Assembly (NCBI GenBank): GCA_900316255.1
Contig: ONCI01000026.1
Span: 1 to 33,459 of the forward strand
DNA: 33,459 nt
Source: an uncultured Eubacteriales bacterium
GTDB taxonomy: Bacteria > Bacillota > Clostridia > Oscillospirales > Oscillospiraceae
Direction: 5' to 3'
Made by a program: the position numbers and the translations under genes. How positions within the stretch are numbered: position 1 is the first letter of the stretch; every line of letters starts with the position of its first letter. Below are positions 1 to 7,642 of this stretch, piece after piece. The notes beneath the pieces are model-generated. The model made no database searches. It was not told where the DNA came from and saw only the letters and a program-made list of their open reading frames with translations.

Positions 1-89
1 CCGTTTATGTCCCGTTGTATCACATAGCGGCAAAACTCGTCCTCATCAATATGGGCGGTGATAAGCTGTCTTAACTGCGTATCACTCAT
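1..89 (-). CDS. Possible 5' part of an unidentified gene, cut by the window edge
   Basis: An open frame on the minus strand starts with ATG at 89 and runs off the left edge. It encodes about 29 residues beginning MSDTQLRQLITAH and continuing with an acidic, then basic, stretch (DEDEFCRYVIQRD). There is no convincing Shine-Dalgarno sequence before the ATG, and an in-frame stop lies a few codons upstream. It also overlaps a plus-strand frame ending at 190. The residue composition looks protein-like, but the fragment is too short to identify. It could equally be a chance frame or the broken end of a gene at an island junction. Confidence 0.25.
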   Translation of the reverse strand, partial: MSDTQLRQLITAHIDEDEFCRYVIQRDIN

Positions 90-190
90 GCCAGGATTAC
101 GGCTTTTGGATTATGGCAGACAAAGAGACCTTGCTGCAGCTTCAAGACAGCCCCGAGGTCTACTCTGTGGCTGTACAGCCTCTACGGTAA
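65..190 (+). pseudogene. 3' remnant of an unidentified gene, ending at a terminator
   Basis: A plus-strand frame is open from just after the stop at 62-64 to TAA at 188-190. Its last 25 residues start MADKETLLQLQDSPEV, from an ATG at 113 that has no ribosome binding site. The protein-like composition, and the hairpin terminator that starts 18 nt after the stop, suggest this is the surviving 3' end of a real gene whose 5' part is lost or lies in another frame. I cannot name the family. The first part of the frame overlaps the minus-strand frame at 1-89, so a rearrangement junction may lie around 60-110. Confidence 0.35.
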
Positions 191-207
191 TTCTTAATTG
201 AATAATC

Positions 208-252
208 AAGCAGAGCTCGCCCTTTGACAAAATCGGCTGGCTCTGCTTTTTT
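208..252 (+). terminator. Rho-independent terminator
   Basis: AAGCAGAGC (208-216) pairs perfectly with GCTCTGCTT (240-248) and runs into a T tract. The loop is 23 nt and could hold a short GCC/GGC inner pairing. It would end transcription from the gene remnant finishing at 190 and insulates the sigma-factor module that follows. Confidence 0.75.
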
Positions 253-270
253 GCGCTCCTGTGCTATACT
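243..270 (+). promoter_or_regulatory. Probable extended -10 promoter of module A
   Basis: TGCTATACT (262-270) is an extended -10 element (TGn followed by TATACT). No good -35 hexamer lies 16-18 nt upstream; that space overlaps the downstream arm of the terminator. The same TGCTATACTG string forms the -10 of the module B promoter at 7536-7543. A start near 277 would give a leader of about 78 nt before the sigma-factor ATG. Confidence 0.45.
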
Positions 271-354
271 GGTCAAAAAAGCAAAAAGTCTTTGTTACCT
301 CTGCTGAAAAATGACGTTTATAGGGTTGAGAGCTCTTAATCAGGAGGTTTTCCT

Positions 355-912
355 ATGGAAGACAAAGCGATTGTGGATCTGTATTGGCAGCGTTCCGATC
401 AAGCCATTCCGGAGACGGATCGGAAGTACGGCCGTTACTGCCATGCAATAGCCTACAACATTATGACGAATTATGAAGATGCGGAGGAATGTGTGAATGA
501 CACCTGGTTTCGTGCCTGGAATCTGATGCCGGACAAACGCCCGACGATACTCTCTACATTTCTGGGTACGATTTCCCGAAATTTAGCGCTGGATCGTTAT
601 CGTCGCCGGTCTCGCCAAAAACGGGGCGGCGGGGAGACGGAGCTGGCACTTGATGAGCTGGAAGATTGCATCCCTGACCGCGACGGCGTGGAGCAGAAGA
701 TTGAGGAGCAGGAATTGGCACAGGCTATCGACGCCTTCCTGTCTACCCTGCCAGCGACGGATCGTAAAATCTTTGTCGCGCGCTACTGGTTTGTCGCACC
801 GGTGAAGGAAATCGCGGACAAGCTCAACTGCTCGCCGGGCAAGGTAAAGATGACACTGTACCGCCTGCGTGGACGTCTGCACAGTACCTTACAGGAGGAG
901 GGGTTGGTATGA
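355..912 (+). CDS. ECF-type RNA polymerase sigma factor (module A)
   Basis: This 185-residue protein has the two-domain layout of sigma-70 family ECF factors. Region 2 lies at about 25-85, with YGRYCHAIAYNIM, the acidic YEDAEECVNDTWFRAW segment typical of region 2.2, and DRYRRRSRQKR at the 2.3/2.4 end. Region 4 lies at about 120-180, with LSTLPATDRKIFVARYW and the helix-turn-helix VKEIADKLNCSPGKVKMTLYRLRGRL. It should bind core RNA polymerase and direct it to a small regulon. The ATG at 355 follows an AGGAGG at 342-347. The stop overlaps the next start in an ATGA (909-912), so it is translationally coupled to a membrane protein that is probably its anti-sigma factor. The signal it answers to is unknown. 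Confidence 0.9.
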   Translation: MEDKAIVDLYWQRSDQAIPETDRKYGRYCHAIAYNIMTNYEDAEECVNDTWFRAWNLMPDKRPTILSTFLGTISRNLALDRYRRRSRQKRGGGETELALDELEDCIPDRDGVEQKIEEQELAQAIDAFLSTLPATDRKIFVARYWFVAPVKEIADKLNCSPGKVKMTLYRLRGRLHSTLQEEGLV

Positions 913-2534
913 ACTCCTACAAGCTTTTGCACGCCATGAGCGGCATCCGCGAGGACTATGTGCTGGAGGCGATGGATTTCCTCGGCTATGCAACAGAAAA
1001 AGCGAGGCCGCGCAGGGTGAACCGCAAGCTATGGACGACGCTGCTGGTGGCAGCAATCATTGTCTCTCTCTTTACCGTGACCGCTTATGCCATGGGCTGG
1101 TTCGGTCTGCGGGAACGCATGATCGAGTCCGCGCCGGAAACGTCTGCCGCTGAAGAAACTTCCTCCCCGGAGTATTCCCTGGCTCCGACTGCCGAGCCGA
1201 AGCGCTGGGTTTCGCTCAATGGCTATGCGGATTCCCCGGAATACCGGGCAAACGCCGAGTGGCTGCGCTTCCGGGAGGAATATCTGGCCACCCACACCAT
1301 CACCAACGACAATTCGTGGATGGACGGGCTGGACGAGGAGACAGTCAACACCTGTCATTACTACGGCGTTTACGAGCAGGCGATGCTGGACGAGCTGAAC
1401 GCGCTGGCAGAGCAATACGGCCTGCGGCTGCACACGCATCAAGTCTCGCCCCTCACGCTGGACGACTTTTACCGCGCTGCCGGAACAGGTGCCTTTTTGG
1501 CCGAAAGCGAAGGTAGCGGGTACATCTATGAAGACGGCTCCTTCAAGCTGGAGGTGTCAAGGCCACAGAGGGAGTACACCCTGACAATCCTAAAGAACCT
1601 GTCAGGCACGATCCTGCCGCTCTCCAGCGGCATGGACAGGCCGGAGAATTATCAGGAGTGGGAGTATATCAACTCCCATGGGGATACTGTGTTGATGGCC
1701 TTCAACGACAGGCGCGAAGATATCCATGCAAGCTCTGCAGACCTGCGGATCTTCTTTGACATGGACGGTGTTTTCGTCATGGCGCATGCCGCTTTCTATG
1801 AGAGCGAGGATCTGACAAAAGCGGAGTGCGAAGAGCTGGCGGACGAAATCATTTTTCACGAGCTGCTGAAAACAGAGCCGGACTTCTCGGCGCTCTACGT
1901 TGACCCCACCGTGGCCGATGATCCGGGCAGTGCCGTGACTCTGGCGGACTTTCTGGCCTCTCCGGAGGGACAGGCAGCCCGGGCATGGAGCCAGGCTTCC
2001 AACTCCCGCCGCGGAACGGAGGCCGGTCAGCGGGAACTGGCAGATCTTCGTCCGGGGATCGTGGAGAAGTACGGTCTTCTGGACTATGCACAGTATTGGG
2101 AGGTCGGCTCGCAGGAGCATATCGACTCCGGCATGTTCCAGGATTCGCCTTTCCCTGCCATCAACTATGACGAGTTTGCCGAAAAAGGCTACGACCGCCG
2201 CATCGCGGAGATGTTCTATATGCTGGGGCTGCAGGACAACGGGGTCATCCTAGGCTACAAAAGCATGCTTTGGATCTACATACCCTTTGGTTCTTTCTGT
2301 GATTATACCTTTGACCTGACGGCAGACAGCTATACCGACGAATGGTTTTACTGCACGAATTCCGGCACAGTTGTGACGCTCTGTGCCGATTTTGGGGATA
2401 CAACTTCCACCCCTCCCGCCGTCATTTACAGGTCTGCTCATGGTTGGCTGATCGGACGCAGAGAGGGCGTCTGCCATAACGCCTATGAGCTGGAAAGCTG
2501 GGCGGACGAAATCAACTATACGCTTTTCCCGTAA
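909..2534 (+). CDS. Membrane-anchored probable anti-sigma/sensor protein (module A)
   Basis: The 541-residue protein has a cytoplasmic N-terminus of about 40 residues, one membrane helix at about 41-63 (LLVAAIIVSLFTVTAYAMGW) and an extracellular region of about 475 residues. The topology and the ATGA coupling to the ECF sigma gene are those of an anti-sigma factor, but no HxxxCxxC zinc motif is visible, so the role is inferred. It is clearly homologous to the module B protein at 5177-7024. Both share the SLFTVTAYAxGWFGLRER segment at the outer membrane face, a YxDSPEYxAxAEW segment soon after it, and later YGLxLH followed by FYRxxGT. A strong AGGAGG-like site precedes the ATG. I do not recognise a named domain in the outer part; ligand or lipoprotein sensing is plausible. 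Confidence 0.75.
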   Translation: MNSYKLLHAMSGIREDYVLEAMDFLGYATEKARPRRVNRKLWTTLLVAAIIVSLFTVTAYAMGWFGLRERMIESAPETSAAEETSSPEYSLAPTAEPKRWVSLNGYADSPEYRANAEWLRFREEYLATHTITNDNSWMDGLDEETVNTCHYYGVYEQAMLDELNALAEQYGLRLHTHQVSPLTLDDFYRAAGTGAFLAESEGSGYIYEDGSFKLEVSRPQREYTLTILKNLSGTILPLSSGMDRPENYQEWEYINSHGDTVLMAFNDRREDIHASSADLRIFFDMDGVFVMAHAAFYESEDLTKAECEELADEIIFHELLKTEPDFSALYVDPTVADDPGSAVTLADFLASPEGQAARAWSQASNSRRGTEAGQRELADLRPGIVEKYGLLDYAQYWEVGSQEHIDSGMFQDSPFPAINYDEFAEKGYDRRIAEMFYMLGLQDNGVILGYKSMLWIYIPFGSFCDYTFDLTADSYTDEWFYCTNSGTVVTLCADFGDTTSTPPAVIYRSAHGWLIGRREGVCHNAYELESWADEINYTLFP

Positions 2535-2547
2535 GAAAGGAATTGAC

Positions 2548-4791
2548 ATGAACAAAAGAATACGGCTTATGGCCGCAGTACTGGCGCTTTGCATAGCGCT
2601 GACGCTGGGGCTGTGCGGTTGCACGCCCAAAACAGGATCAAGAAAAGAAAACGCGCCTGCCCGCGAGGGCGTGAGCACCTATGGGGCGGGTGAAAACCTT
2701 GCCCCCGACGGGACGCCCTTTGAGACGGTCTATGTTCCCGGCATTCTGGAGCTGGATCGCAGTCTGTTGCCCGTCACGCGCTTCAAAACCTCCCCCAACG
2801 GTTTATACGCTTTTGACGATCTCTCTGAAAAACTCTATGAGTTTGATGCGCAGGGTCATTGCCTTCGGGAGTGGGAAGGGACTTACGATGACTTTGAGGC
2901 GCTCACGAACGCGAACGACGGGTGGCGGTTGACGTACCGGGAAAACAAAGCCGACCCGGCGGATCGCTCCACAGAATACCAGGTGCTGCGCACAGTGGAC
3001 GGACAGGAAACGGAGGTATTGAGCTTCCGCACAGAGAGCGGTGTGGCTTCGCTGATCGGGCAGACAGATTCCTTTTTGATCTACAAGATGGCATGGGACG
3101 AAAACGGCGAGGGAACTTATACGCTGGAAAGCTACGACGCTGCCGGAACCTTGACTCATACGCAAAATGTAAACGAGTGGATGGAAATCTACCCGACAGG
3201 CACCGAGATCTTCTTCCTCGGGCATGACAGCTATGAGGTTTTCCGGTATGATCCTGAGAGTTTCTCTTTGATTTCGACGGATAAGATACCCGAGGGCAGC
3301 CGCTGCTGCGGCATCGTGGAGGACACACTCTTTTTGACGGACTATGTATATCTCTACCGTCACAAGCTGGGAAGCGGCGAGGACGAGCCGCTGTTCCGCT
3401 ACGATTCGCTCTATCTCTCTGAGGGAGTCGCACCGGTCCCCATCGGGGGAACGGACAGTTTTTTCTTCCTGGATCTCCGCAACGAGTCCAGTCCATACCG
3501 CATCGCTTATCCTGTGGACAAAAACTCTCTCCCGGCAGAGAAAACCGCCATTACGCTGGCAATCAATGAAACTGTCCCGGAAGGCACCTCCCTGCAGTAC
3601 GGCAGCTATCATGATCAGATTCTGGACTTCAACACCGTCAACCGGGAGTATGAGATCATCGTCCGCAACTATGCGGAAAGCCCTGATCCCTTCCTCGCTC
3701 TGACTGCGGATATGGCGGGCGGCAGCGCGCCGGATCTGATCGACGTGCGCGGCTTTGGCAGCGCGATTTGTTCAGCCTCCACGGCAGAGGATCTGCTGCC
3801 CTATGTACAGCGCGATCTCGGAGCCGATGCTTTTCTGTCGGGACCTCTCGCCGCCATGGAAACAGACGGGAAACTGCTGAGCCTGATGCCGAGCTTCTCG
3901 CTGATGGCAATCCTCGGCCCGGCTTCGTTGTTAGAGGGGCAGAGCATTGAGAGCTTTTCTGAGCTTTCCGATCTTGCCGGCGGCGCGGGGCAGGTGTTTT
4001 ACAACAGCGTGTCCAGAGAGTCTTTTCTGAAATGGGTCTTTGCTAACGACCACCGGGATTATACGGCTGAACAAGCAGCAGACATTCTCACCTTTGCCGC
4101 CACGCTGCCAGAGGATGCGACGCAGAATCCCTTCGGGCTGACGGAGCAGGAGTTGAAAGAGGCAAATGAGAGCGGAGTGGTGTTCCCGTTGGATTATGGG
4201 CCGATCTGCGAAGGCTTACAGGTCTTTGAATTGGCTCGCATTGCCGACCCGCTGGGAAGGACGCTCATTTCAGACGCCGCCAGCATCCCGGAAGCGGAGG
4301 GCTGGTATGGCCGACGCCTTTCAGCCTTAGGACTGCCGGGCGCCAAGGGCAGCGGTGTTTATCTTTCGCCAGATCAGGAGCTGATGATACCGAGCGTTGC
4401 ACAGCACATGGAGGGAGCATGGGCGTTTCTGTCCTTCCTTCTGAATGACCGCTATCTCGTTCGCGGCTTCACTGGCAGCTTTTCTTTGGGAATTCCGATC
4501 ACGCGCTCGGCTTATGAGCGCGGGCTTGAGAATTATTGGACCTGGATGGATGGCAAGCTCTCCGGCACCGTGAACGGTGCAGACTATGATCTAACTTATG
4601 ACGCGGATAACTGTAAAGCACTTTTTCTGTCTCTGCTCAATCAGGTGGACGGCATTTGCCGCGACGGAGATGAGATTTTCGATGCCGTCATGACGACCGC
4701 CAATGCCTATTTCGCTGGGGATAAGCCTCTGGAGCAGGCCGCTGACGATATTGCGAAGCGACTGAAAATTTACAACGCAGAGCATAGCTAA
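2548..4791 (+). CDS. Large lipoprotein with solute-binding-protein-like C-terminal half (module A)
   Basis: I chose the ATG at 2548 because it follows AAAGGAATTGAC and begins a lipoprotein signal peptide (MNKRIRLMAAVLAL, lipobox LGLCGC). Upstream in-frame starts lie inside the previous gene. The mature protein (total 747 residues) has an N-terminal half of about 300 residues with repeated beta-rich, propeller-like segments. From about residue 330 it looks like an extracellular solute-binding protein (ITLAINETV, then ITRSAYE and a C-terminal ANAYFAG-x(n)-IAKRLKIY). The same architecture and tail occur in the protein at 7643-9847 and in the stump at 4841-5149. No permease genes are nearby, so it may sense or present a ligand to the coupled membrane protein rather than feed an ABC importer. 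It ends at a strong terminator. Confidence 0.8.
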   Translation: MNKRIRLMAAVLALCIALTLGLCGCTPKTGSRKENAPAREGVSTYGAGENLAPDGTPFETVYVPGILELDRSLLPVTRFKTSPNGLYAFDDLSEKLYEFDAQGHCLREWEGTYDDFEALTNANDGWRLTYRENKADPADRSTEYQVLRTVDGQETEVLSFRTESGVASLIGQTDSFLIYKMAWDENGEGTYTLESYDAAGTLTHTQNVNEWMEIYPTGTEIFFLGHDSYEVFRYDPESFSLISTDKIPEGSRCCGIVEDTLFLTDYVYLYRHKLGSGEDEPLFRYDSLYLSEGVAPVPIGGTDSFFFLDLRNESSPYRIAYPVDKNSLPAEKTAITLAINETVPEGTSLQYGSYHDQILDFNTVNREYEIIVRNYAESPDPFLALTADMAGGSAPDLIDVRGFGSAICSASTAEDLLPYVQRDLGADAFLSGPLAAMETDGKLLSLMPSFSLMAILGPASLLEGQSIESFSELSDLAGGAGQVFYNSVSRESFLKWVFANDHRDYTAEQAADILTFAATLPEDATQNPFGLTEQELKEANESGVVFPLDYGPICEGLQVFELARIADPLGRTLISDAASIPEAEGWYGRRLSALGLPGAKGSGVYLSPDQELMIPSVAQHMEGAWAFLSFLLNDRYLVRGFTGSFSLGIPITRSAYERGLENYWTWMDGKLSGTVNGADYDLTYDADNCKALFLSLLNQVDGICRDGDEIFDAVMTTANAYFAGDKPLEQAADDIAKRLKIYNAEHS

Positions 4792-4796
4792 AGCAA

Positions 4797-4830
4797 AACG
4801 CAGGAACGGATATCCGCTCCTGCGTTTTTT
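4797..4830 (+). terminator. Rho-independent terminator between converging modules A and B
   Basis: AACGCAGGA and TCCTGCGTT enclose CGG-ATAT-CCG, giving a near-perfect hairpin at 4797-4826 followed by six T on the plus strand. On the minus strand the stem is followed by four T, so it may also act on module B read-through. Confidence 0.85.
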
Positions 4831-4840
4831 ATGGGCTTTA

Positions 4841-5149
4841 TCAGCCCTGTTCGGCGAGATAGATACTCACGCGGGACTGGATGTTCCGCATAGCGTCCTC
4901 TACATTTCTGCCGCCGGAAAAGTAGGCATTTGCCTCCTGCCAGACGATCTCCCAGATTTGCGGGTCATACCTCGCAGCGATATTTATACGATCCATGACA
5001 GAATAGAAATCCTCCATTGCCTGCAGAAATAATGGATGGCTTTTATCACTTCCGTCTTTTACGGCTTGTTCCTTCTGCTGCTCAAGCTGGTGCCTGATGC
5101 TCTCTCTGCGCGGAGAGAAAGAAAACTGTCTCTCATACCGAGATCCTTT
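4841..5149 (-). pseudogene. 3' stump of the module B lipoprotein gene
   Basis: A minus-strand frame is open from 5149 to TGA at 4841-4843 and encodes 102 residues. Its tail (YDPQIWEIVWQEANAYFSG, then IQSRVSIYLAEQG) matches the C-terminus of the lipoprotein at 7643-9847 (VWEIVQAEANRYFAG, IQSRASIYLSEQCG). The similarity extends upstream to about 5113, where SPRRESIRHQLEQQKE corresponds to SLEQSIQRELHQREEE. Everything before that, about 600 residues including signal peptide and lipobox, is missing. An ATG at 5153 opens only a six-codon frame. The stump follows the module B membrane protein directly, where the lipoprotein gene sits in module A, so module B was once complete and lost most of this gene by deletion. 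Confidence 0.8.
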
Positions 5150-5167
5150 TCATCGGAATCTCGGTAT
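5135..5167. repeat. Perfect 10-bp inverted repeat at the deletion junction
   Basis: ATACCGAGAT (5135-5144) and ATCTCGGTAT (5158-5167) form a perfect hairpin with a 13-nt loop between the module B membrane-protein stop and the lipoprotein stump. Neither strand has a T tract after it, so it is not a standard terminator. It lies where the 5' part of the lipoprotein gene should begin. Confidence 0.6.
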
Positions 5168-5176
5168 CTTTGTTCG

Positions 5177-7024
5177 TTATCGAAACTGCGTAAAGTCCAT
5201 ATTCCACGCGATAGCCTGGAGAGAGTACACGCTCGGATTGTTTGGGATGATCAGAACGTAGGCCGTCGGCGTCTCGTAGACGATATACGGCATGGAGTAT
5301 TTGTCCGTACCGCCGAGGGCACAGCAGACAACCTCACCGCACTTCGTCTCAAAAAGCCATTCATCGCTGTACGCCGTCAGATCACCGGCGAGACAGGCAT
5401 TCGTGTAGAGCGTGCCTTTCTGAATGTAGTGCAGCCGATAGGCGTTGGCCTGCACCGTAAACGCCCCGGGATAGAGCATCACGTCCCGCAGCTCCACCGT
5501 ATCAAAGCATCCCTGGCCAAGCCGTGTCCAAATCTCATCTTCTGTCAGCTGCTCCGAATAGGCGTCAAAATCATTCACACCGCCGTTGTAGCCGTGGGGA
5601 TAGACATAGCCGTTGTGTATCCAGCTCCAGTCGTCGGCATAGGAAAGGCCGTAGTCCGCGGCAATCCGTTCAAAGGCCGCGCGCAGTTCCGGCTCGGTTT
5701 CCTCACTGCAGCCGACAACGCAGCCCTCGGCCGCCATGATGCTGCCCTTATAGCCCACATACCAGTCGGCAAAGGCCTTCGCACCGCGGATCTCCGGCGT
5801 CTGCGAAAGCTCCGAGAGAGTGATCGCGCTCTTGTTCCCAGTATAGGGATGAATCTCCAGCAAACCGTTCTCCTCCGGCTGCCCTTCGCAGGCGGCTGCA
5901 AAGTCAAAGGCATCTGCCAGCGCTTCTGCTTGCTCCCGACCTCCGGGAACCTGACAGCTAAAGGTGAGGAAAGCATTTTCAGAGGTGTAATGCAGAATGA
6001 CCGTGTGGGCAAACTTCGTTTCCTCCGGTGCGGAGGGATCGTAATAAGGCGAGTCTGCCTCCCTGCTGTAGTCTATACAAACTTCGTTGCCAAAGGCGTT
6101 TTGGTAGCCCCATTCCTCATAGGCATCCGGATTTTGGATCAGGCTCATATAAGCCGGGATGGTGCCGTTCAGATAGCGGCTCAGCGACCAGATGAAAGAA
6201 ACACCGTCTATTTCAATGTCGCCCTCCGCATGATAGGCTCCGTCCTCAAAGACGTACATCGGCGCAAAATAGCCCTCGCCGTTGAAGAAAGGAGTTGTCC
6301 CGGTCAGACGGTAGAATTCGGCTTCTGTCGGCGGGAACACCTCAGAACTGTGGAGCTTCAGTCCATAGCTCGCTTGGATTTCCAACAGCTTTTCTGCCAT
6401 CTCTGCATTGCTGGCACCGTAGATGTTGTTGCCCAAAAGTGCCTCCGCTGCGTCCATATCCAGCCAGTCCCAAGGGCCGTTTCCCGCAGCGACGCTCTCA
6501 TCCACCTTGGCTTCCCGGTATTGCAGTTCATAAGCAAACCATTCTGCCGCCGCCTTGTATTCAGGGCTGTCCTGATAGCCGGTGGGAAGCAAAAGGATGG
6601 CCTCGGTCTTTTCCAGATGGGACTGGCCGTTTTCCTCATAAACCGCATGATCGGTTTCATATCCCGTGCTGACAGATCGCTCACGGAGTCCAAACCACCC
6701 CAGAGCGTAAGCCGTCACGGTGAACAGGCTCACAAGGATCGCCGCGACCAGCGCTGTGCGCAGGACGATCACCAGCGCCGTCCTCTGTTTTTTCGCGGGC
6801 GCAGGAGCCTCGGCGAAAATCGGCTCCGTCCCGCTGTAATCGGAGAAAAACTGCTTGAGGGAGGCGTCGGTATCCGGCATGGGCTGATCGGTGCGCTCCG
6901 TATAGGCGTCCATGACGAGCATCCAGAAATCCGGGTCACAGTCTGCCGGAAGTGTGCGGATCAGTTCCTCCAGCTTTTCCATGGGCATGGTATTCAATTC
7001 ATCTCTGCTGTACTTATCCGACAT
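5177..7024 (-). CDS. Membrane-anchored probable anti-sigma/sensor protein (module B)
   Basis: This is the homologue of the module A membrane protein. I chose the ATG at 7024 because AAGGAGG lies six nt before it; an in-frame start at 7048 would add eight residues. The 615-residue product has a cytoplasmic N-terminus of about 80 residues, one membrane helix at about 83-110 ending in SLFTVTAYALGWFGLRER, and a large outer domain with YQDSPEYKAAAEW and YGLKLHSSEV...FYRLTGT. These match the module A protein at the same relative places, although overall similarity is moderate. Its start overlaps the upstream sigma gene by 11 nt, so the two are coupled. No zinc anti-sigma motif is seen. A 702-codon antisense frame on the plus strand is a shadow of this gene. 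Confidence 0.75.
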   Translation of the reverse strand: MSDKYSRDELNTMPMEKLEELIRTLPADCDPDFWMLVMDAYTERTDQPMPDTDASLKQFFSDYSGTEPIFAEAPAPAKKQRTALVIVLRTALVAAILVSLFTVTAYALGWFGLRERSVSTGYETDHAVYEENGQSHLEKTEAILLLPTGYQDSPEYKAAAEWFAYELQYREAKVDESVAAGNGPWDWLDMDAAEALLGNNIYGASNAEMAEKLLEIQASYGLKLHSSEVFPPTEAEFYRLTGTTPFFNGEGYFAPMYVFEDGAYHAEGDIEIDGVSFIWSLSRYLNGTIPAYMSLIQNPDAYEEWGYQNAFGNEVCIDYSREADSPYYDPSAPEETKFAHTVILHYTSENAFLTFSCQVPGGREQAEALADAFDFAAACEGQPEENGLLEIHPYTGNKSAITLSELSQTPEIRGAKAFADWYVGYKGSIMAAEGCVVGCSEETEPELRAAFERIAADYGLSYADDWSWIHNGYVYPHGYNGGVNDFDAYSEQLTEDEIWTRLGQGCFDTVELRDVMLYPGAFTVQANAYRLHYIQKGTLYTNACLAGDLTAYSDEWLFETKCGEVVCCALGGTDKYSMPYIVYETPTAYVLIIPNNPSVYSLQAIAWNMDFTQFR

Positions 7025-7508
7025 GCTGTTTCCCTCCTTTCTGTTCACAACCCATTTCCCGGCGCAATCGCTGCTTGCATCGGTATAGTCGTTTGCGGCA
7101 GGCTTCCAGGCTCAGCCCGCAAAGCTGTGCCGCTTCTGCAATAGAGTAGCCGTCGCAGTAGACAGCGCGCAGCAGCAGCCATTCCTCCGGACTTACCCGC
7201 TTTTTCAGATCTTCGTCCTCTGCTTCCGGGGGTGTCGCGATCAGCTGCGTCTCCTCCAGGGATACCGTGCGCTGTTCTATGTATTGCCGGTCGCGTTGGG
7301 CGTGCAGCACAGCATATCCCATGGCACGAACCAACCAGCCCTGCGGATTCGGGCTTTTCCGCAATTCTCCCAGCTTTTCCTGTGCCAAAACGAATATATC
7401 CTGCGTGACCTCCTGCGCAAGCTGTTCGTCTCGCAAGCGCACCCGCGCATAGGCATATAGTTTCTGATACATCTCTCGGTAGAGATCTTCCAAAAAGGAA
7501 TCGGTCAC
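7014..7508 (-). CDS. ECF-type RNA polymerase sigma factor (module B)
   Basis: Region 2 is at about 10-60 (YQKLYAYARVRLRDEQLAQE, TQDIFVLAQEKL) and region 4 at about 105-155 (SPEEWLLLRAVYCDGYS, then the helix-turn-helix IAEAAQLCGLSLEACRKRLYRCKQRL). The longest frame opens with GTG at 7535, but a -10 TATACT ends at 7536, immediately before it, so that codon would sit at or before the transcript start. The GTG at 7508, after GGCGGTGG, is more likely and gives 164 residues. It is only distantly similar to the module A factor and probably has its own target promoters. It is co-transcribed with the membrane protein at 5177-7024. Confidence 0.85.
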   Translation of the reverse strand: MTDSFLEDLYREMYQKLYAYARVRLRDEQLAQEVTQDIFVLAQEKLGELRKSPNPQGWLVRAMGYAVLHAQRDRQYIEQRTVSLEETQLIATPPEAEDEDLKKRVSPEEWLLLRAVYCDGYSIAEAAQLCGLSLEACRKRLYRCKQRLRREMGCEQKGGKQHVG

Positions 7509-7535
7509 AGATCCACCGCCTTTCTTCGGCTCCAC

Positions 7536-7563
7536 AGTATAGCAAAATGAAATCTTTTTTCAA
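7536..7563 (-). promoter_or_regulatory. Promoter of module B
   Basis: On the minus strand TTGAAA (7563-7558) is separated by 16 nt from TATACT (7541-7536), and TGC directly before the -10 makes it an extended -10. This looks like a housekeeping-type promoter rather than an ECF promoter, and it decides the start choice for the sigma gene downstream. Confidence 0.75.
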
Positions 7564-7627
7564 GCTGTCCCTTTTTTGAGCCTCTACTGGAATATTCCAT
7601 TGGGGCCCCAAAAAAGAGACATTTTGC
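7542..7627. promoter_or_regulatory. Symmetrical divergent control region with two adjacent palindromes
   Basis: GCAAAATG (7542-7549) plus a T6 tract (7555-7560) is mirrored by an A6 tract (7610-7615) plus CATTTTGC (7620-7627). At the centre are two perfect 12-bp palindromes back to back: TGGAATATTCCA (7588-7599) and TTGGGGCCCCAA (7600-7611). The left arm is part of the module B promoter. The right arm places the same CATTTTGC just before the ribosome binding site of the plus-strand lipoprotein gene. I see no clear promoter for that gene, so the right arm may be an operator half or a decayed promoter copy. Confidence 0.5.
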
Positions 7628-7642
7628 GAGGAGATTTTTACG

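Noticed and set aside
224-229. TTGACA considered as the -35 of module A
   Set aside because: It is 35 nt from the TATACT and lies in the loop of the upstream terminator.
5036-7144. A 702-codon plus-strand frame opposite the module B membrane protein
   Set aside because: The minus-strand gene has homology to module A, a signal/membrane helix and a ribosome binding site. The plus frame has none and is an antisense shadow.
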